Shown here one piece after another: positions 45,373 through 53,817 of a stretch of DNA of 64,000 nt. The notes under the pieces were generated by a model. That model saw only the letters and a list, made by a program, of their open reading frames with translations. It did not search any database and was not told the DNA's origin. The position numbers were made by a program, and so were the translations under genes. The first letter of the stretch is position 1. Every line of letters starts with the position of its first letter. The stretch is from Candidatus Kuenenia stuttgartensis. GTDB lineage: Bacteria; Planctomycetota; Planctomycetia; Isosphaerales; Isosphaeraceae. The stretch is from positions 62,001 to 126,000 of the forward strand of contig CAMBEP010000006.1 of the NCBI GenBank assembly GCA_945865635.1, written 5' to 3'.

Positions 45373-48237
45373 GTGGCTCGAAAGAAAGCCGAATCTGATT
45401 CGGCAACTCCGAAACGTGTCGCCAAGTCGCCAAAGCGTGCGACCAAAACCGGTGCTGCGAAAACGGCTTCAACCAAATCCCGGACGGCAGAAGTCGCTGC
45501 CAAGGCAGACACCGACGAAGCCCCTGTCAAGGGTGGCCGAGTACGCGATCTGGTGATCGTCGAGAGCCCCAAAAAGGCAAAATCCATCAATAAATTTCTC
45601 GGCAGTGGCTATGTGGTCAAAGCCAGCATGGGGCACGTCCGCGACCTCCCCAAACGTAAAATCGGAGTTGACGTAGCCAATGGCTTCGAAGCAACTTATG
45701 AAATTATGCCGGGTAAAAAGGATACCGTCGACGACCTTCGTAAAGAAGCCAGCCGGGCCCGCATGGTTTACATGGCGACTGACCCCGACCGTGAAGGCGA
45801 AGCCATTGCATGGCACCTGCAGGAAGCCCTCGGTGTGCCTGATGAACGTGTTCGCCGCGTAAAGTTTTATGAGATCACCGAAAAGGCTGTCAAAGAAGCC
45901 TTTAACCATGCCAGCGACATCGATATCGACAAGGTCAACGCCCAGCAGGCCCGACGCTTTCTTGATCGCTTTGTGGGCTATGAACTCTCTCCGCTTTTGT
46001 GGAAAAAAGTCACCCGGAATCTCTCCGCCGGCCGCGTTCAATCCGTCGCCGTCCGACTCATCGCTGAACGTGAAAAAGAAATCGCCGCATTCGTCTCCGA
46101 CGAATATTGGAAGGTCACGGCCACACTCGCCCTGACAGCCGAAGTCGCCAGGCAAGTCGCACAGGCACTGGCTAAACAGAAAGCCCAGGCCGAAGACGTC
46201 GAAACCTCGACCGATGACGATGAAATCATCGAGGCAAGACCAAAATACGAATTGCCGGAATCCGCCTTTGACTCACTGCTCACCGAATGGCAGGGCAAGG
46301 CCGCAAAAATCGCCAACGAGACCGAAGCCAGAGCCATTCTGGAAACGCTCAAGGCCGCCTCATGGTCCGTCGCCTCTGCGGAACAGGAAGATCGTCTGGA
46401 CAGGCCCGATGCGCCCTTCAAAACATCGACCCTACAGCAACAAGCCGCCATCAGACTAAGGTGGCCCGGCAAAAAGACCATGAAAATTGCCCAGGAATTG
46501 TATGAAGGTATCGACCTGGGCGGCGACGGGTCTGTCGGTCTGATCACTTACATGCGTACCGACAGCCTTCGTGTCAGCGACGATTCCGTTAAAAGCGTCC
46601 GTGAACATATCCTGAACAAATTGGGCCCTCGATACGTTCCCGAAAAAGCCAACCGGTTCGCAGCCGGTAAAATGGCTCAGGAAGCACACGAAGCCATCCG
46701 GCCAACCGAGCTTCAGTATGATCCGGATAAGATCAAAAGCAGCTTGTCGATCGATCAATATAAGCTCTATTCCTTGATCTTCAAGCGATTTGTGGCGAGC
46801 CAGATGACCCCGGCCATCTTTGCCGTCACCAATATCAAAATTCAGTCGGGCCCCGGTATTTTCAGTACCCAAGGCAAAATTCTCAAATTTGACGGCTATC
46901 GAAAGATCCTCGGGCCCGCCGCGCGGCAGGAAGATTCCATGCTGCCCGACCTTCAAGTCGGCCAGAAACTGCATGCCGCACGTGTTCACCCCACGGAACA
47001 TCACACCCAGCCGCCGCCTCGATTCAGTGAAGCCACTCTGATCAAGGCTCTGGAAAAAGAAAGTATTGGTCGGCCAAGTACTTACGCGCCAATCATCCAG
47101 ACCATCCAGCAGCGCGGATATGTCGAGCAAAAGGAACGGCGATTCCACGGAACGCCTCTTGGAATGGTGGTCACCGACCTGCTGGTTGAGCATTTCCCGA
47201 AGATCATGGACGTTCAGTTCACCGCCAAAATGGAAGGCGATCTTGACGAGATCGCTGAACACAAGGCCGAGATGATCACCGTTCTTCAGGAATTCTATAC
47301 GCCGTTTCATGAGGCCCTCGTCATCGCTGAAAAGCAGATGCAGAGAGCCGCACTGCCTTCGGACGTAAAGTGCCCCGACTGCGGATCGCCCATGCAGGTC
47401 AAGTTCAGCAGCAAAGGGCAATTCCTCGGCTGTTCGAAATATCCGGACTGCAAGGCAACCCAGCCCCTCTCGGGCGAACGCCCAAAGGCCGAAGTTACCG
47501 ACTTCGAATGTGCCAAATGCCAGAAACCTCTGCTCAAACGCGAAAATAAACGAGGCGAATATCTCGCCTGTTCCGGCTATCCAGCCTGTAAAGAAATTTA
47601 CAACATCGGACCCGATGGTCAGCCCGTCCCGGCTTACACAGAAACTGAGCACAAGTGCAACAAGTGCAATAAGCCAATGATCTTGCGCACCAGTGCACGT
47701 GGTCCGTTTTTTGGATGCTCGGGCTACCCGAAATGTCGCAACCTCCTGCCCGCTGACGAGCAAGGTAACCCCATTCGCCCAATCACTGCCGATGTCCCCT
47801 GCCCCAAGTGCAGTGGTGCCATGAATGTCAAGCAGGGCAAACGGGGCTCGTTTCTGGGCTGTTCCAATTATCCGAAATGCCGCGGCACCGCCCAGATTTC
47901 AGAAGAGATGCTGGCCAATAACCCAAGCCTGGCGGCCCCGGCACCCGTCGCCAAGAAAGGCCCTGACCTCAAAACCGTCGTGGTCGAAGAAGCCTGCCCG
48001 GAATGCAGCGGAACCATGACCGTCCGAGCTGGCCGAAGGGGCTTCTTTCTCGGTTGCTCAAAGTATCCGAAATGCAAGGGCACCAAGGAGCCCGGCACTA
48101 TCACCCTTTCACGCATTCAAGCCGTGATTGATGAAGCCCAGGGGAATGACTCTCAAGCTGCCTCAAGTGCTGGCATGCCTGCAACTTCCGGCGGATCATC
48201 GTTCCCTGCCCATGATTCGGACGATGCCCCATTCTGA
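45373..48237 (+). CDS. topA: DNA topoisomerase I
   Basis: 954 residues, type IA topoisomerase relaxing negative supercoils. GTG start with GAAGG 9 nt upstream. A Lys/Ala/Thr-rich basic extension (1-57) precedes the Toprim domain (DLVIVESPKKAKSINKF with Glu64; ATDPDREGEAIAWHL). The catalytic Tyr393 is in GLITYMRTDSLRV. HEAIRPT and GRPSTYAPIIQTIQ-type segments are standard. The C-terminus carries five C4 zinc ribbons, starting near residues 667, 713, 762, 810 and 875, each of the form C-x2-C...G-x-F-L/F-G-C-S-x-Y-P-x-C. The fifth is separated by a longer linker and the protein ends in a Ser/Ala/acidic tail. Five ribbons is more than the three of E. coli. Confidence 0.97.
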   Translation: MARKKAESDSATPKRVAKSPKRATKTGAAKTASTKSRTAEVAAKADTDEAPVKGGRVRDLVIVESPKKAKSINKFLGSGYVVKASMGHVRDLPKRKIGVDVANGFEATYEIMPGKKDTVDDLRKEASRARMVYMATDPDREGEAIAWHLQEALGVPDERVRRVKFYEITEKAVKEAFNHASDIDIDKVNAQQARRFLDRFVGYELSPLLWKKVTRNLSAGRVQSVAVRLIAEREKEIAAFVSDEYWKVTATLALTAEVARQVAQALAKQKAQAEDVETSTDDDEIIEARPKYELPESAFDSLLTEWQGKAAKIANETEARAILETLKAASWSVASAEQEDRLDRPDAPFKTSTLQQQAAIRLRWPGKKTMKIAQELYEGIDLGGDGSVGLITYMRTDSLRVSDDSVKSVREHILNKLGPRYVPEKANRFAAGKMAQEAHEAIRPTELQYDPDKIKSSLSIDQYKLYSLIFKRFVASQMTPAIFAVTNIKIQSGPGIFSTQGKILKFDGYRKILGPAARQEDSMLPDLQVGQKLHAARVHPTEHHTQPPPRFSEATLIKALEKESIGRPSTYAPIIQTIQQRGYVEQKERRFHGTPLGMVVTDLLVEHFPKIMDVQFTAKMEGDLDEIAEHKAEMITVLQEFYTPFHEALVIAEKQMQRAALPSDVKCPDCGSPMQVKFSSKGQFLGCSKYPDCKATQPLSGERPKAEVTDFECAKCQKPLLKRENKRGEYLACSGYPACKEIYNIGPDGQPVPAYTETEHKCNKCNKPMILRTSARGPFFGCSGYPKCRNLLPADEQGNPIRPITADVPCPKCSGAMNVKQGKRGSFLGCSNYPKCRGTAQISEEMLANNPSLAAPAPVAKKGPDLKTVVVEEACPECSGTMTVRAGRRGFFLGCSKYPKCKGTKEPGTITLSRIQAVIDEAQGNDSQAASSAGMPATSGGSSFPAHDSDDAPF

Positions 48238-48285
48238 CTTGGTCAGAGCATCCCCGCCTCGAAAACTATGGATGGATCTCTTATT

Positions 48286-48323
48286 CAGGACCAATGGCAA
48301 TTGTCATTGGTCCTGATCTTTTT
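48286..48323 (+). terminator. Intrinsic terminator of topA
   Basis: Perfect 11-bp stem (48286-48296 with 48305-48315), 8-nt loop, then ATCTTTTTT. Textbook rho-independent form. The right arm overlaps the last codons of the convergent cyclo-ligase gene. Confidence 0.85.
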
Positions 48324-48930
48324 TAAAAATATCGATTCCTGTGGGTAGAATCAGGCCATCAAGCCTTTGATCCCAGCATTCCATTGGCACCTTTGGAATC
48401 ACCTGTGACTCCAGCCCTACCCCCAATCGCGGAATCTCCTTGCCGATCAAGGCCAGCGTTCTGTCATAAAAACCAGCGCCTCGGCCCAGCCTGCCGCCCC
48501 GTCGGTCGAAGGCAAGCCCTGGAACCAGAATCGCTACGGCCTGATCAGGCAGTACCAGTTCAAGAGCCTTCCGGGGTTGTGCAAGGCCGCTGGGCGCAAT
48601 TTCGAGGTCAGCCCCAGGCTCGCGCACCCTATGGAACGAAAGACTTCTGGTGGCCCATTCCAGGCGAGGCAATGCGAACGAGACTCCAACAGATTCGAGT
48701 GTTTGCAACCATGGGCGGAAGTCGGGCTCTTCAATCAGAGTCGGCCAGAAGGCAAGGATCAGGCTGTCCTTCGCCGTAGCCATAGTTACCAGCCACTGGT
48801 TCAACTGGTCGATGATCGCCTCTTCCTGAGCCACCCGTTCCAGCTTGGAGAGGGCCCGGATTTTCTGGCGGATTTCTTCCCGGATCGATTTCTTTGCTGC
48901 AGATAAACAAAAATCATCAGGCTGAATCAT
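48304..48930 (-). CDS. 5-formyltetrahydrofolate cyclo-ligase (YgfA/MTHFS family)
   Basis: 208 residues. The enzyme uses ATP to turn 5-formyl-THF into 5,10-methenyl-THF. Family motifs: AAKKSIREEIRQKIRAL at the N-terminus, ILAFWPTLIEEPDFRPWL, VAILVPGLAFDRRGGRLGRGAGFYDRTL (the G-R-x-G-x-G-x-x-Y-D signature) and the LGVGLESQVIPKVP end. A candidate 6S RNA lies about 40 nt upstream on the same strand, the same pairing as ssrS-ygfA in proteobacteria. Confidence 0.92.
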   Translation of the reverse strand: MIQPDDFCLSAAKKSIREEIRQKIRALSKLERVAQEEAIIDQLNQWLVTMATAKDSLILAFWPTLIEEPDFRPWLQTLESVGVSFALPRLEWATRSLSFHRVREPGADLEIAPSGLAQPRKALELVLPDQAVAILVPGLAFDRRGGRLGRGAGFYDRTLALIGKEIPRLGVGLESQVIPKVPMECWDQRLDGLILPTGIDIFKKDQDQ

Positions 48931-48969
48931 CTTCAGCTATGGTCCTGATCCAGGTAGGAATGGAAGAAC

Positions 48970-49136
48970 GGAAAGAATCCTCCGCCGATGCCGTTGCGAA
49001 CGGTTTTGAGAACCCGCAGTGAATAGGTGGGAGCCTAGAGTCACATCTTCCCAAGGGAAAGAACCCGATCGGCCCCCTACGGGTGTACATTGGTTCGCCA
49101 AAATTGACGTTCCTGACGCGCACAGCAGAGGATTCA
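48970..49136 (-). ncRNA. ssrS: Candidate 6S RNA
   Basis: Read on the minus strand, an 11-bp closing stem joins 49125-49135 (5' end) to 48975-48985 (3' end) with one U-G pair; GGAA/UUCC can extend it outside. Inside are a second stem (5' UUUUGGCGAACC with 3' GGUUCUCAAAA), unpaired segments of about 12 and 9 nt opposite each other (a central-bubble candidate), another stem (5' UAGGGGGCC with 3' GGCUCCCACCUA) and a terminal hairpin around CUUUCCC/GGGAAG. A small hairpin CCGUU-CGC-AACGG lies on the 3' side. The overall shape, length of about 165 nt and place upstream of the YgfA-family gene match 6S RNA, which binds sigma-70 RNA polymerase. TAGACT/TTGATT boxes (16-nt spacer) lie just upstream, placing the start at the closing-stem G. 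Identification rests on structure and context, not on sequence homology. Confidence 0.55.
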
Positions 49137-49141
49137 CTTCC

Positions 49142-49169
49142 AGTCTATGTCCTTGAACCTCAAAATCAA
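49142..49169 (-). promoter_or_regulatory. Possible promoter of the candidate 6S RNA
   Basis: On the minus strand, TTGATT (49164-49169) and TAGACT (49142-49147) are separated by 16 nt. Expected start about 7 nt further, at 49135, coincides with the first base of the closing stem. It lies between the RNA and the terminator of the DUF4912 gene. Confidence 0.4.
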
Positions 49170-49190
49170 GGAAAACACACGGAATGTCAG

Positions 49191-49220
49191 AAAAAAAAGC
49201 CGCCCCGAACGGGGGCGGCT
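49191..49220 (-). terminator. Intrinsic terminator of the DUF4912 gene
   Basis: On the minus strand a 9-bp GC-rich stem (49212-49220 with 49198-49206) is followed by a run of eight T (49198-49191). Textbook form, 50 nt after the DUF4912 stop; it separates that gene from the candidate 6S RNA. Confidence 0.85.
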
Positions 49221-49270
49221 GAGAATTTCAAGTGCTGCAATCGAGCACACAAAACCAGAAAGCGGCTTGA

Positions 49271-50347
49271 TCAGAAATCGCAGTTGTCGTGCGTTTGCTG
49301 TTCCATGACCTTGGTGTTGCGCTCGACCGCCAGAATGATCGTCCGCTCTTCGCTCCCATCGGCTGAACAGGCCACGGCAGGAATGATCTGGCGAGAGTCG
49401 GGCATGTGAAACCGTACACTGAATGAGCCGTCCGACTGAATCGGCACCGGCTCGCCCTGAAGCGTAACCTTGGCCGACGGATTGGTTGTCCCGAAAATCA
49501 CCAGCTCTGCGCCAATCTCGAACTTCAGAGGGATGTCCATATTGGTCAGATAATTTGACGGCAGTTGGGTCAGCGATGTCTTATGGATCGGCTGATGAAA
49601 CCGATCCTCAAACAGCTCAATCAACTCGTTGGAAAGGTGACGAGATTCCGGGTCATTATAACGAACCTGAATCCGATGGATTTCCTCCTGGGCAATGTGC
49701 CAGTCTTCCTCGATCGATGTCGACATGGAGACCGGTGGCATCATCACCACATTCGATTTTCCAACAATGAAAAAGCTTCCCCGACGCGTGATGAAACCTA
49801 GATCAATACGATACTTGCGGCTCGGATGAGTCACATTGATGTACCAGTTGTTCACATCGCTCTGAATGAATTCGTCACGCTCATGACGCTCACTCATCGC
49901 ACTGGTCTCTTCGCTCGTCACATCCATCACACGCAAGACGGCCTTGGAACCATGCCAAAGCTGACCCATCGCCGCACGGGCACGCTCGATCGTAGAGTTG
50001 CAAAGCTCCCAGTAAATATGGATCCAGTAAGGGTCCCTGGCAACCGCCAGAACCCGGTCCCTCGTTCCGTGGTTCTGAATCCGGCCATGCCATGGACGAA
50101 GCCCGAGCCGATCATTCAGAGGATTGGAATGATCACCCGGCTTGCCGTGGCCATGGTACAAACCCGCCGATTTTTTAAGATTCTTCAGAGGGTTATTCTC
50201 CAAAGTATCCGTTTCGTCGGTCGATGGACTGCTCAGTGCACGGATCAATTGATCCTTACGCATGGCGTGCCAGCCTGGAATGCCCCGGTCGCGAGCCATT
50301 CGGGCAAGAATTTTTTTAGTCTGCTCTTGGATCAAATCATTTGACAT
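49271..50347 (-). CDS. DUF4912 domain protein
   Basis: 358 residues from ATG 50347 (GGAGAG in the leader). N-terminal residues about 5-35 (QTKKILARMARDRGIPGWHAMRKDQLIRAL) look like a SAP/Rho-N helix-extended-helix that binds nucleic acid. The DUF4912 core follows: RDRVLAVARDPYWIHIYWEL at about 100, then ERARAAMG and RVMDVTSEE, a strand-rich part with NNWYINVTHPSRKYRIDLGFI, and a C-terminal beta-rich end with LVIFGTTNPSAKVTLQGEPV and GSFSVRFHMPD resembling an Ig-like fold. Function of DUF4912 proteins is unknown; the D-P-Y-W-x-x-x-Y-W-E motif is the hallmark. Single gene with its own terminator. Confidence 0.85.
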   Translation of the reverse strand: MSNDLIQEQTKKILARMARDRGIPGWHAMRKDQLIRALSSPSTDETDTLENNPLKNLKKSAGLYHGHGKPGDHSNPLNDRLGLRPWHGRIQNHGTRDRVLAVARDPYWIHIYWELCNSTIERARAAMGQLWHGSKAVLRVMDVTSEETSAMSERHERDEFIQSDVNNWYINVTHPSRKYRIDLGFITRRGSFFIVGKSNVVMMPPVSMSTSIEEDWHIAQEEIHRIQVRYNDPESRHLSNELIELFEDRFHQPIHKTSLTQLPSNYLTNMDIPLKFEIGAELVIFGTTNPSAKVTLQGEPVPIQSDGSFSVRFHMPDSRQIIPAVACSADGSEERTIILAVERNTKVMEQQTHDNCDF

Positions 50348-50806
50348 GGGGAAGACTCTCCGTTTAAGTCGGAATGAGCCAAACTGCCGGATCGGCCGCC
50401 ATCCATGACCCGGTGAAACATCCATGTTGATCAAAACCCCTAAAGTTTATGAGGAATCAGACTATGCCCAATTAAGGGCGCAGACGAATCTGCCAAGTCC
50501 AATCCGCCAATCGAAATTGGGATTTAAGTTAGGTGTGTCGGGAGTAATGTGCGTAGGTAGGTATGTTGATTCATAACAGGTCGGTGACAAGCGTGTCAAG
50601 TGGCTAGATTGAACAATTTTCCTTAAGAGATTCCTAAAGCGTGTTCAGGCTATCAGGCAAAGTGGTTTCAGGGAGTCAACCTAACCTTTGATATCAAAAT
50701 GAATTTAACAGGTGCAAAGAGAACCGTAATCAGGACGGTTTTAACGAAAAAGAATTTGCCTGAAAAACGACTTTGTGAAAAATTTCGCTTTTTCGGGACC
50801 TCAGTG
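50348..50806. other. Intergenic region upstream of the ATP synthase promoter
   Basis: About 460 nt, AT-rich, no gene, tRNA or known RNA seen on either strand. Divergent between the DUF4912 gene and the atp operon. Confidence 0.4.
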
Positions 50807-50834
50807 TTGACAGCGGATAGATGTATCCGATACT
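50807..50834 (+). promoter_or_regulatory. Probable sigma-70 promoter of the atp operon
   Basis: TTGACA (50807-50812), 16-nt spacer, GATACT (50829-50834), 36 nt before the first ATG. The spacer holds a 6-bp palindrome, CGGATA-GATG-TATCCG (50814-50829), which could be an operator or simply chance. Confidence 0.55.
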
Positions 50835-50870
50835 TTAAGGCAGTCATGAGAGAGAATAGATAACAATTCC

Positions 50871-51113
50871 ATGTCTCCACTGAATGCCAAAACGGTTTCG
50901 GATGCTTACGGTCTTGCCTCACGAGTCCTATCTCTGGCTTTAGGCTGTGTTGTTCCGACGGTATTGGGGTATTTTCTGGATGAATGGCAGTCGATCAGGC
51001 CCATAGGGGTTTTGATCGGCAGTCTTGTGGGATTTCTATCGCTCTTTGTACAATTGCGACAGCTCGTGCGGGAGATGACGAGCAAACTACCCGAACACAA
51101 GAAGCCCAGGTAA
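50871..51113 (+). CDS. AtpZ/AtpI family protein
   Basis: 80 residues with two membrane helices (about 17-35 and 43-62): VLSLALGCVVPTVLGYFLDE and IGVLIGSLVGFLSLFVQL, with the conserved G-Y-x-x-D and G-x-x-x-G-F elements of the AtpZ/AtpI group. These small proteins are encoded at the head of F-type ATP synthase operons and are linked to c-ring assembly or Mg/Ca transport. First gene of the operon; stop 5 nt before atpB start. Confidence 0.85.
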   Translation: MSPLNAKTVSDAYGLASRVLSLALGCVVPTVLGYFLDEWQSIRPIGVLIGSLVGFLSLFVQLRQLVREMTSKLPEHKKPR

Positions 51114-51118
51114 TTGCG

Positions 51119-51958
51119 ATGGCCGGCCACAGCCCGTTAGATCACGTTGTCGATCACAACACGATCGAGTTGCCCTGGGGGCAAGTCATTGAGTTGCCAA
51201 TGATTGGTCCATTTCAATTGACCAGATATATGGTGATGGAGGTGATCGCATCCGTGATCGTGATCCTTATCGCCACGTTCTATTCCCGTCAGATGCGGAA
51301 AAACCATGTGACCAAAGGTATTCTGCCTAATATCATTGAGTCTCTGGTTTATTTTGTGAAGGATATAATCGCGGTCCCGGCGATTGGGGATCATGATGCC
51401 TACAAGCATTTGCCATTCCTCCTGACCACGTTTTTCTTTGTGCTGGTCTCGAACCTTATGGGAATGGTTCCGGGCGGAGCATCATCGACCGGTAGTATCG
51501 TGGTCACAGGCACTCTGGCCTTCATTACTTTCCTGACCGTCTATGCGGCAGGTTCCAGTCAATTTGGCTATATCGGTTTCTTCAAGAATCTGGTTCCTCA
51601 CCTGGAAGTGCCAGGCGAGATGAGCCTGGAAAAATTTGGATTCAAAGGCTCGATCAACATTCCCGGCATGATGATGTGGGGGCTGATGTTTGTGATTGAG
51701 CTGCTGGGTCTGCTTATCAAACACTTTGTGTTGGCCGTGCGTTTGTTCATCAACATGACCGCCGGTCACCTGGTGCTGGCAGTGATCCTGGGCTTCATAA
51801 TTGAGGCTTCCGGGAACCTGTTCTACCTCGTTACGCCTGCCAGTATCTTTGGGGCAGTCTTAATCAGTTGCCTTGAGTTGCTGGTTGCGTTTCTTCAAGC
51901 GTATATCTTCACTTTCCTGTCGGCCCTGTTCATAGGATCCGTGTCTCACGCCCACTAA
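51119..51958 (+). CDS. atpB: F0F1 ATP synthase subunit a
   Basis: 279 residues from ATG 51119. The a subunit forms the proton half-channels. Five to six membrane helices are seen; the essential Arg208 lies in HFVLAVRLFINMTAGHLVL, with the usual N and H nearby. SNLMGMVPGG matches the L-x-x-x-I/M-P loop. The N-terminal HSPLDHVVDHNTIEL is typical of the longer a subunits of this group. An in-frame ATG at 50984 would overlap the AtpZ gene for most of its length and is rejected. Confidence 0.96.
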   Translation: MAGHSPLDHVVDHNTIELPWGQVIELPMIGPFQLTRYMVMEVIASVIVILIATFYSRQMRKNHVTKGILPNIIESLVYFVKDIIAVPAIGDHDAYKHLPFLLTTFFFVLVSNLMGMVPGGASSTGSIVVTGTLAFITFLTVYAAGSSQFGYIGFFKNLVPHLEVPGEMSLEKFGFKGSINIPGMMMWGLMFVIELLGLLIKHFVLAVRLFINMTAGHLVLAVILGFIIEASGNLFYLVTPASIFGAVLISCLELLVAFLQAYIFTFLSALFIGSVSHAH

Positions 51959-52042
51959 CAGATAGTGGATTGGTCACGAATCTGTGTTTGGGTCTTTGGC
52001 CTTGCCTTTCCTGCCCTAACCGGCTCTGAGGAGTTCCCTTCG

Positions 52043-52333
52043 ATGAAGTTGATGAAGGTTCTGTTCATGGCGTTTGCCGTTGTCACCTTGGCCCCTGTTA
52101 TGGCATTTGCCCAAACCGGTGGCGGTTCTTTCTCTGATCTGAAGCCAATTGGCATGGGCATGATCGTGATTGGTGCCGCCATGGGCATCGGCCGACTTGC
52201 AAGCTCTTCGGTTGAGAGCATGGCTCGTCAACCAGAAGTCGCTGGCAATATCTCCAGCTCGATGATCACCGCAGCCGCACTAATTGAAGGTTTCACCTTC
52301 TTCGCCCTGCTGCTCTTCCTGATCGCTTTCTGA
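52043..52333 (+). CDS. atpE: F0F1 ATP synthase subunit c
   Basis: 96 residues from ATG 52043 (GAGGAG about 10 nt upstream). The mature part is the two-helix hairpin: GMIVIGAAMGIGRLASSSVESMARQPE and ITAAALIEGFTFFALLLFLIAF with the proton-binding Glu82. The preceding 24 residues (MKLMKVLFMAFAVVTLAPVMAFA) look like a cleavable signal peptide, making the protein longer than the usual 70-80 residues. The residue after the Glu (Gly) and the lack of a sodium-type Q/S/T set suggest proton coupling. Confidence 0.95.
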   Translation: MKLMKVLFMAFAVVTLAPVMAFAQTGGGSFSDLKPIGMGMIVIGAAMGIGRLASSSVESMARQPEVAGNISSSMITAAALIEGFTFFALLLFLIAF

Positions 52334-52423
52334 TCTCGGTAATCGTACTACCATCGCGGGTGGACCGGCGTTCGGCCACCCGTTGAAACCTTTTTGATGG
52401 CTGTTCGCCCCGGAATCATCATC

Positions 52424-53185
52424 ATGACTCGTCAAATCATTACCAATCTGGCGGTTCTTGTGTTCTCCGCAGTCACCCAGGTGATCGCCGCGGATACTCC
52501 CGTTGCCAAACCCTCTGCCAGCCAGGCGGCTTCCGAAGCGGCTGGTCATGTACCCGCTGCAGCAAGTGTGCCACATGCTCCGGCAGCCGCTCATGCTCCT
52601 GCGGCACACGGTGCGGACGCCGGTCACGCCAGTCCCTACCTGATTCCAATGAAGTCGGAAGAGATTGCAGAACAGGCCCCATTGGCCATCTGGTCGTTTG
52701 TGGTCTTCATGGTCTTGCTCGGGATTGTCGGCAAGTTTGGCTGGGGGCCAGTTGTTCAGGCCATGTACAATCGCGAGCATCATCTGGAAGCGTGCCTGCA
52801 CGACACGGAAAAAGCCCGCAACGAAGCGGAAGGAATGCTCAGGCAGTACAAGGCTGAAATGGCCCTGGCATCCGATAAAATCAAAGCATTGCTGGACGAA
52901 GCACGACGGGATGCCCAGCACACAGGCGATGAAATCGTTCGTAAGGCGCATGCGGAAACAGATCTGCTTCAGCAGCGTGCCCAGCGAGAAATCGAACAGG
53001 CCCGTGATGAAGCCCTGGTAGAAATCTGGTCCAAGGCTGCGGCCATGTCCGTTCAGGTCGCTGGCAAGGTCCTTCAGAAGAATTTGAGTGTCGATGAGCA
53101 GAACCGGCTCGTGGAACTCTCCGCGGCTGAGCTTCCTGATCGGTCTTCATTTGGATTCAGCACTTCGACGGGGAGTGCCAGTTGA
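52424..53185 (+). CDS. atpF: F0F1 ATP synthase subunit b
   Basis: 253 residues from ATG 52424. A signal-peptide-like start (IITNLAVLVFSAVTQVIAA) is followed by an Ala/Pro/His-rich segment (about 27-75), then the single true membrane helix (PLAIWSFVVFMVLLGIVGKF, about 90-110) and a long coiled-coil (about 120-215) of charged residues that dimerises and reaches F1. The His-rich extension between signal and membrane helix would face the periplasm and is not found in E. coli AtpF. The stop overlaps the start of atpH (TGATG). Confidence 0.93.
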   Translation: MTRQIITNLAVLVFSAVTQVIAADTPVAKPSASQAASEAAGHVPAAASVPHAPAAAHAPAAHGADAGHASPYLIPMKSEEIAEQAPLAIWSFVVFMVLLGIVGKFGWGPVVQAMYNREHHLEACLHDTEKARNEAEGMLRQYKAEMALASDKIKALLDEARRDAQHTGDEIVRKAHAETDLLQQRAQREIEQARDEALVEIWSKAAAMSVQVAGKVLQKNLSVDEQNRLVELSAAELPDRSSFGFSTSTGSAS

Positions 53186-53817
53186 TGTCAAGCAGCGAAG
53201 CACCTGCCCAGGTGGCAACCGTATTTGACGAAAGTCAGATTCAGCTCTCACGGGTCTACAGCGAAGCCATTCTGGCTGCCGCCAAGAAAATTGACGTTGT
53301 GGCCCAGGTGGTATCGGAACTGGAAGGCGTTTCCTTGATGTTTCGGTTAAACCGGCATTTGCTGGAAGGCCTGACAAGTGGAACCCGAAATCCGGACGAA
53401 ACCGATGCGCTTATCGAGAAAGCTTTTCGTGGGAAGACTCATGATCTGGTTTTGAACCTGATGCGGGTTCTCAACGTCAAAGGTCGCCTGAGTCTGATTC
53501 ACGCAGTAGTGGATCGTGTCATGCGTGATTCCGACCGCCTTCTTGGCCGATGTCGAGTCAAGGTGCAGGCCGCCCAGCACCTGACAGAAGCTCAGACACA
53601 AACAATTTCCCGGCAGCTTCAGGATCGTGTTGGGCTCGTGCCGGTCATAGACTTTTCCGTTGATCCCAGCTTGATCGGTGGTTTGGTGATCCGGGTCGGG
53701 GATCTCCAGTTTGATTCCTCCATCCGAAGCCGACTCGAACAGCTCCGCAAAAACCTGTTGGAAGGAAAGATTCATGAAATTCAGAGCCGACGAGATCAGC
53801 TCCATACTTCAGCGTGA
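53185..53817 (+). CDS. atpH: F0F1 ATP synthase subunit delta
   Basis: 210 residues from ATG 53185, overlapping the atpF stop. Delta links F1 to the b subunits. [16 protein letters not shown] near the N-terminus and the C-terminal [27 protein letters not shown] are the family signature (G-G-x-x-I-x-x-G-D-x-x-x-D-x-S). Length is a little above E. coli (177) because of N- and C-terminal tails. Its end overlaps the start of atpA by 44 nt. Confidence 0.94.
   Translation: MSSSEAPAQVATVFDESQIQLSRVYSEAILAAAKKIDVVAQVVSELEGVSLMFRLNRHLLEGLTSGTRNPDETDALIEKAFRGKTHDLVLNLMRVLNVKGRLSLIHAVVDRVMRDSDRLLGRCRVKVQAAQHLTEAQTQTISRQLQDRVGLVPVIDFSVDPSLIGGLVIRVGDLQFDSSIRSRLEQLRKNLLEGKIHEIQSRRDQLHTSA

Noticed and set aside
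46456-47763. A 435-codon open frame antisense to topA
   Set aside because: It lies wholly within topA, lacks any motif and starts without a ribosome site; it is a by-product of the sense codon use.
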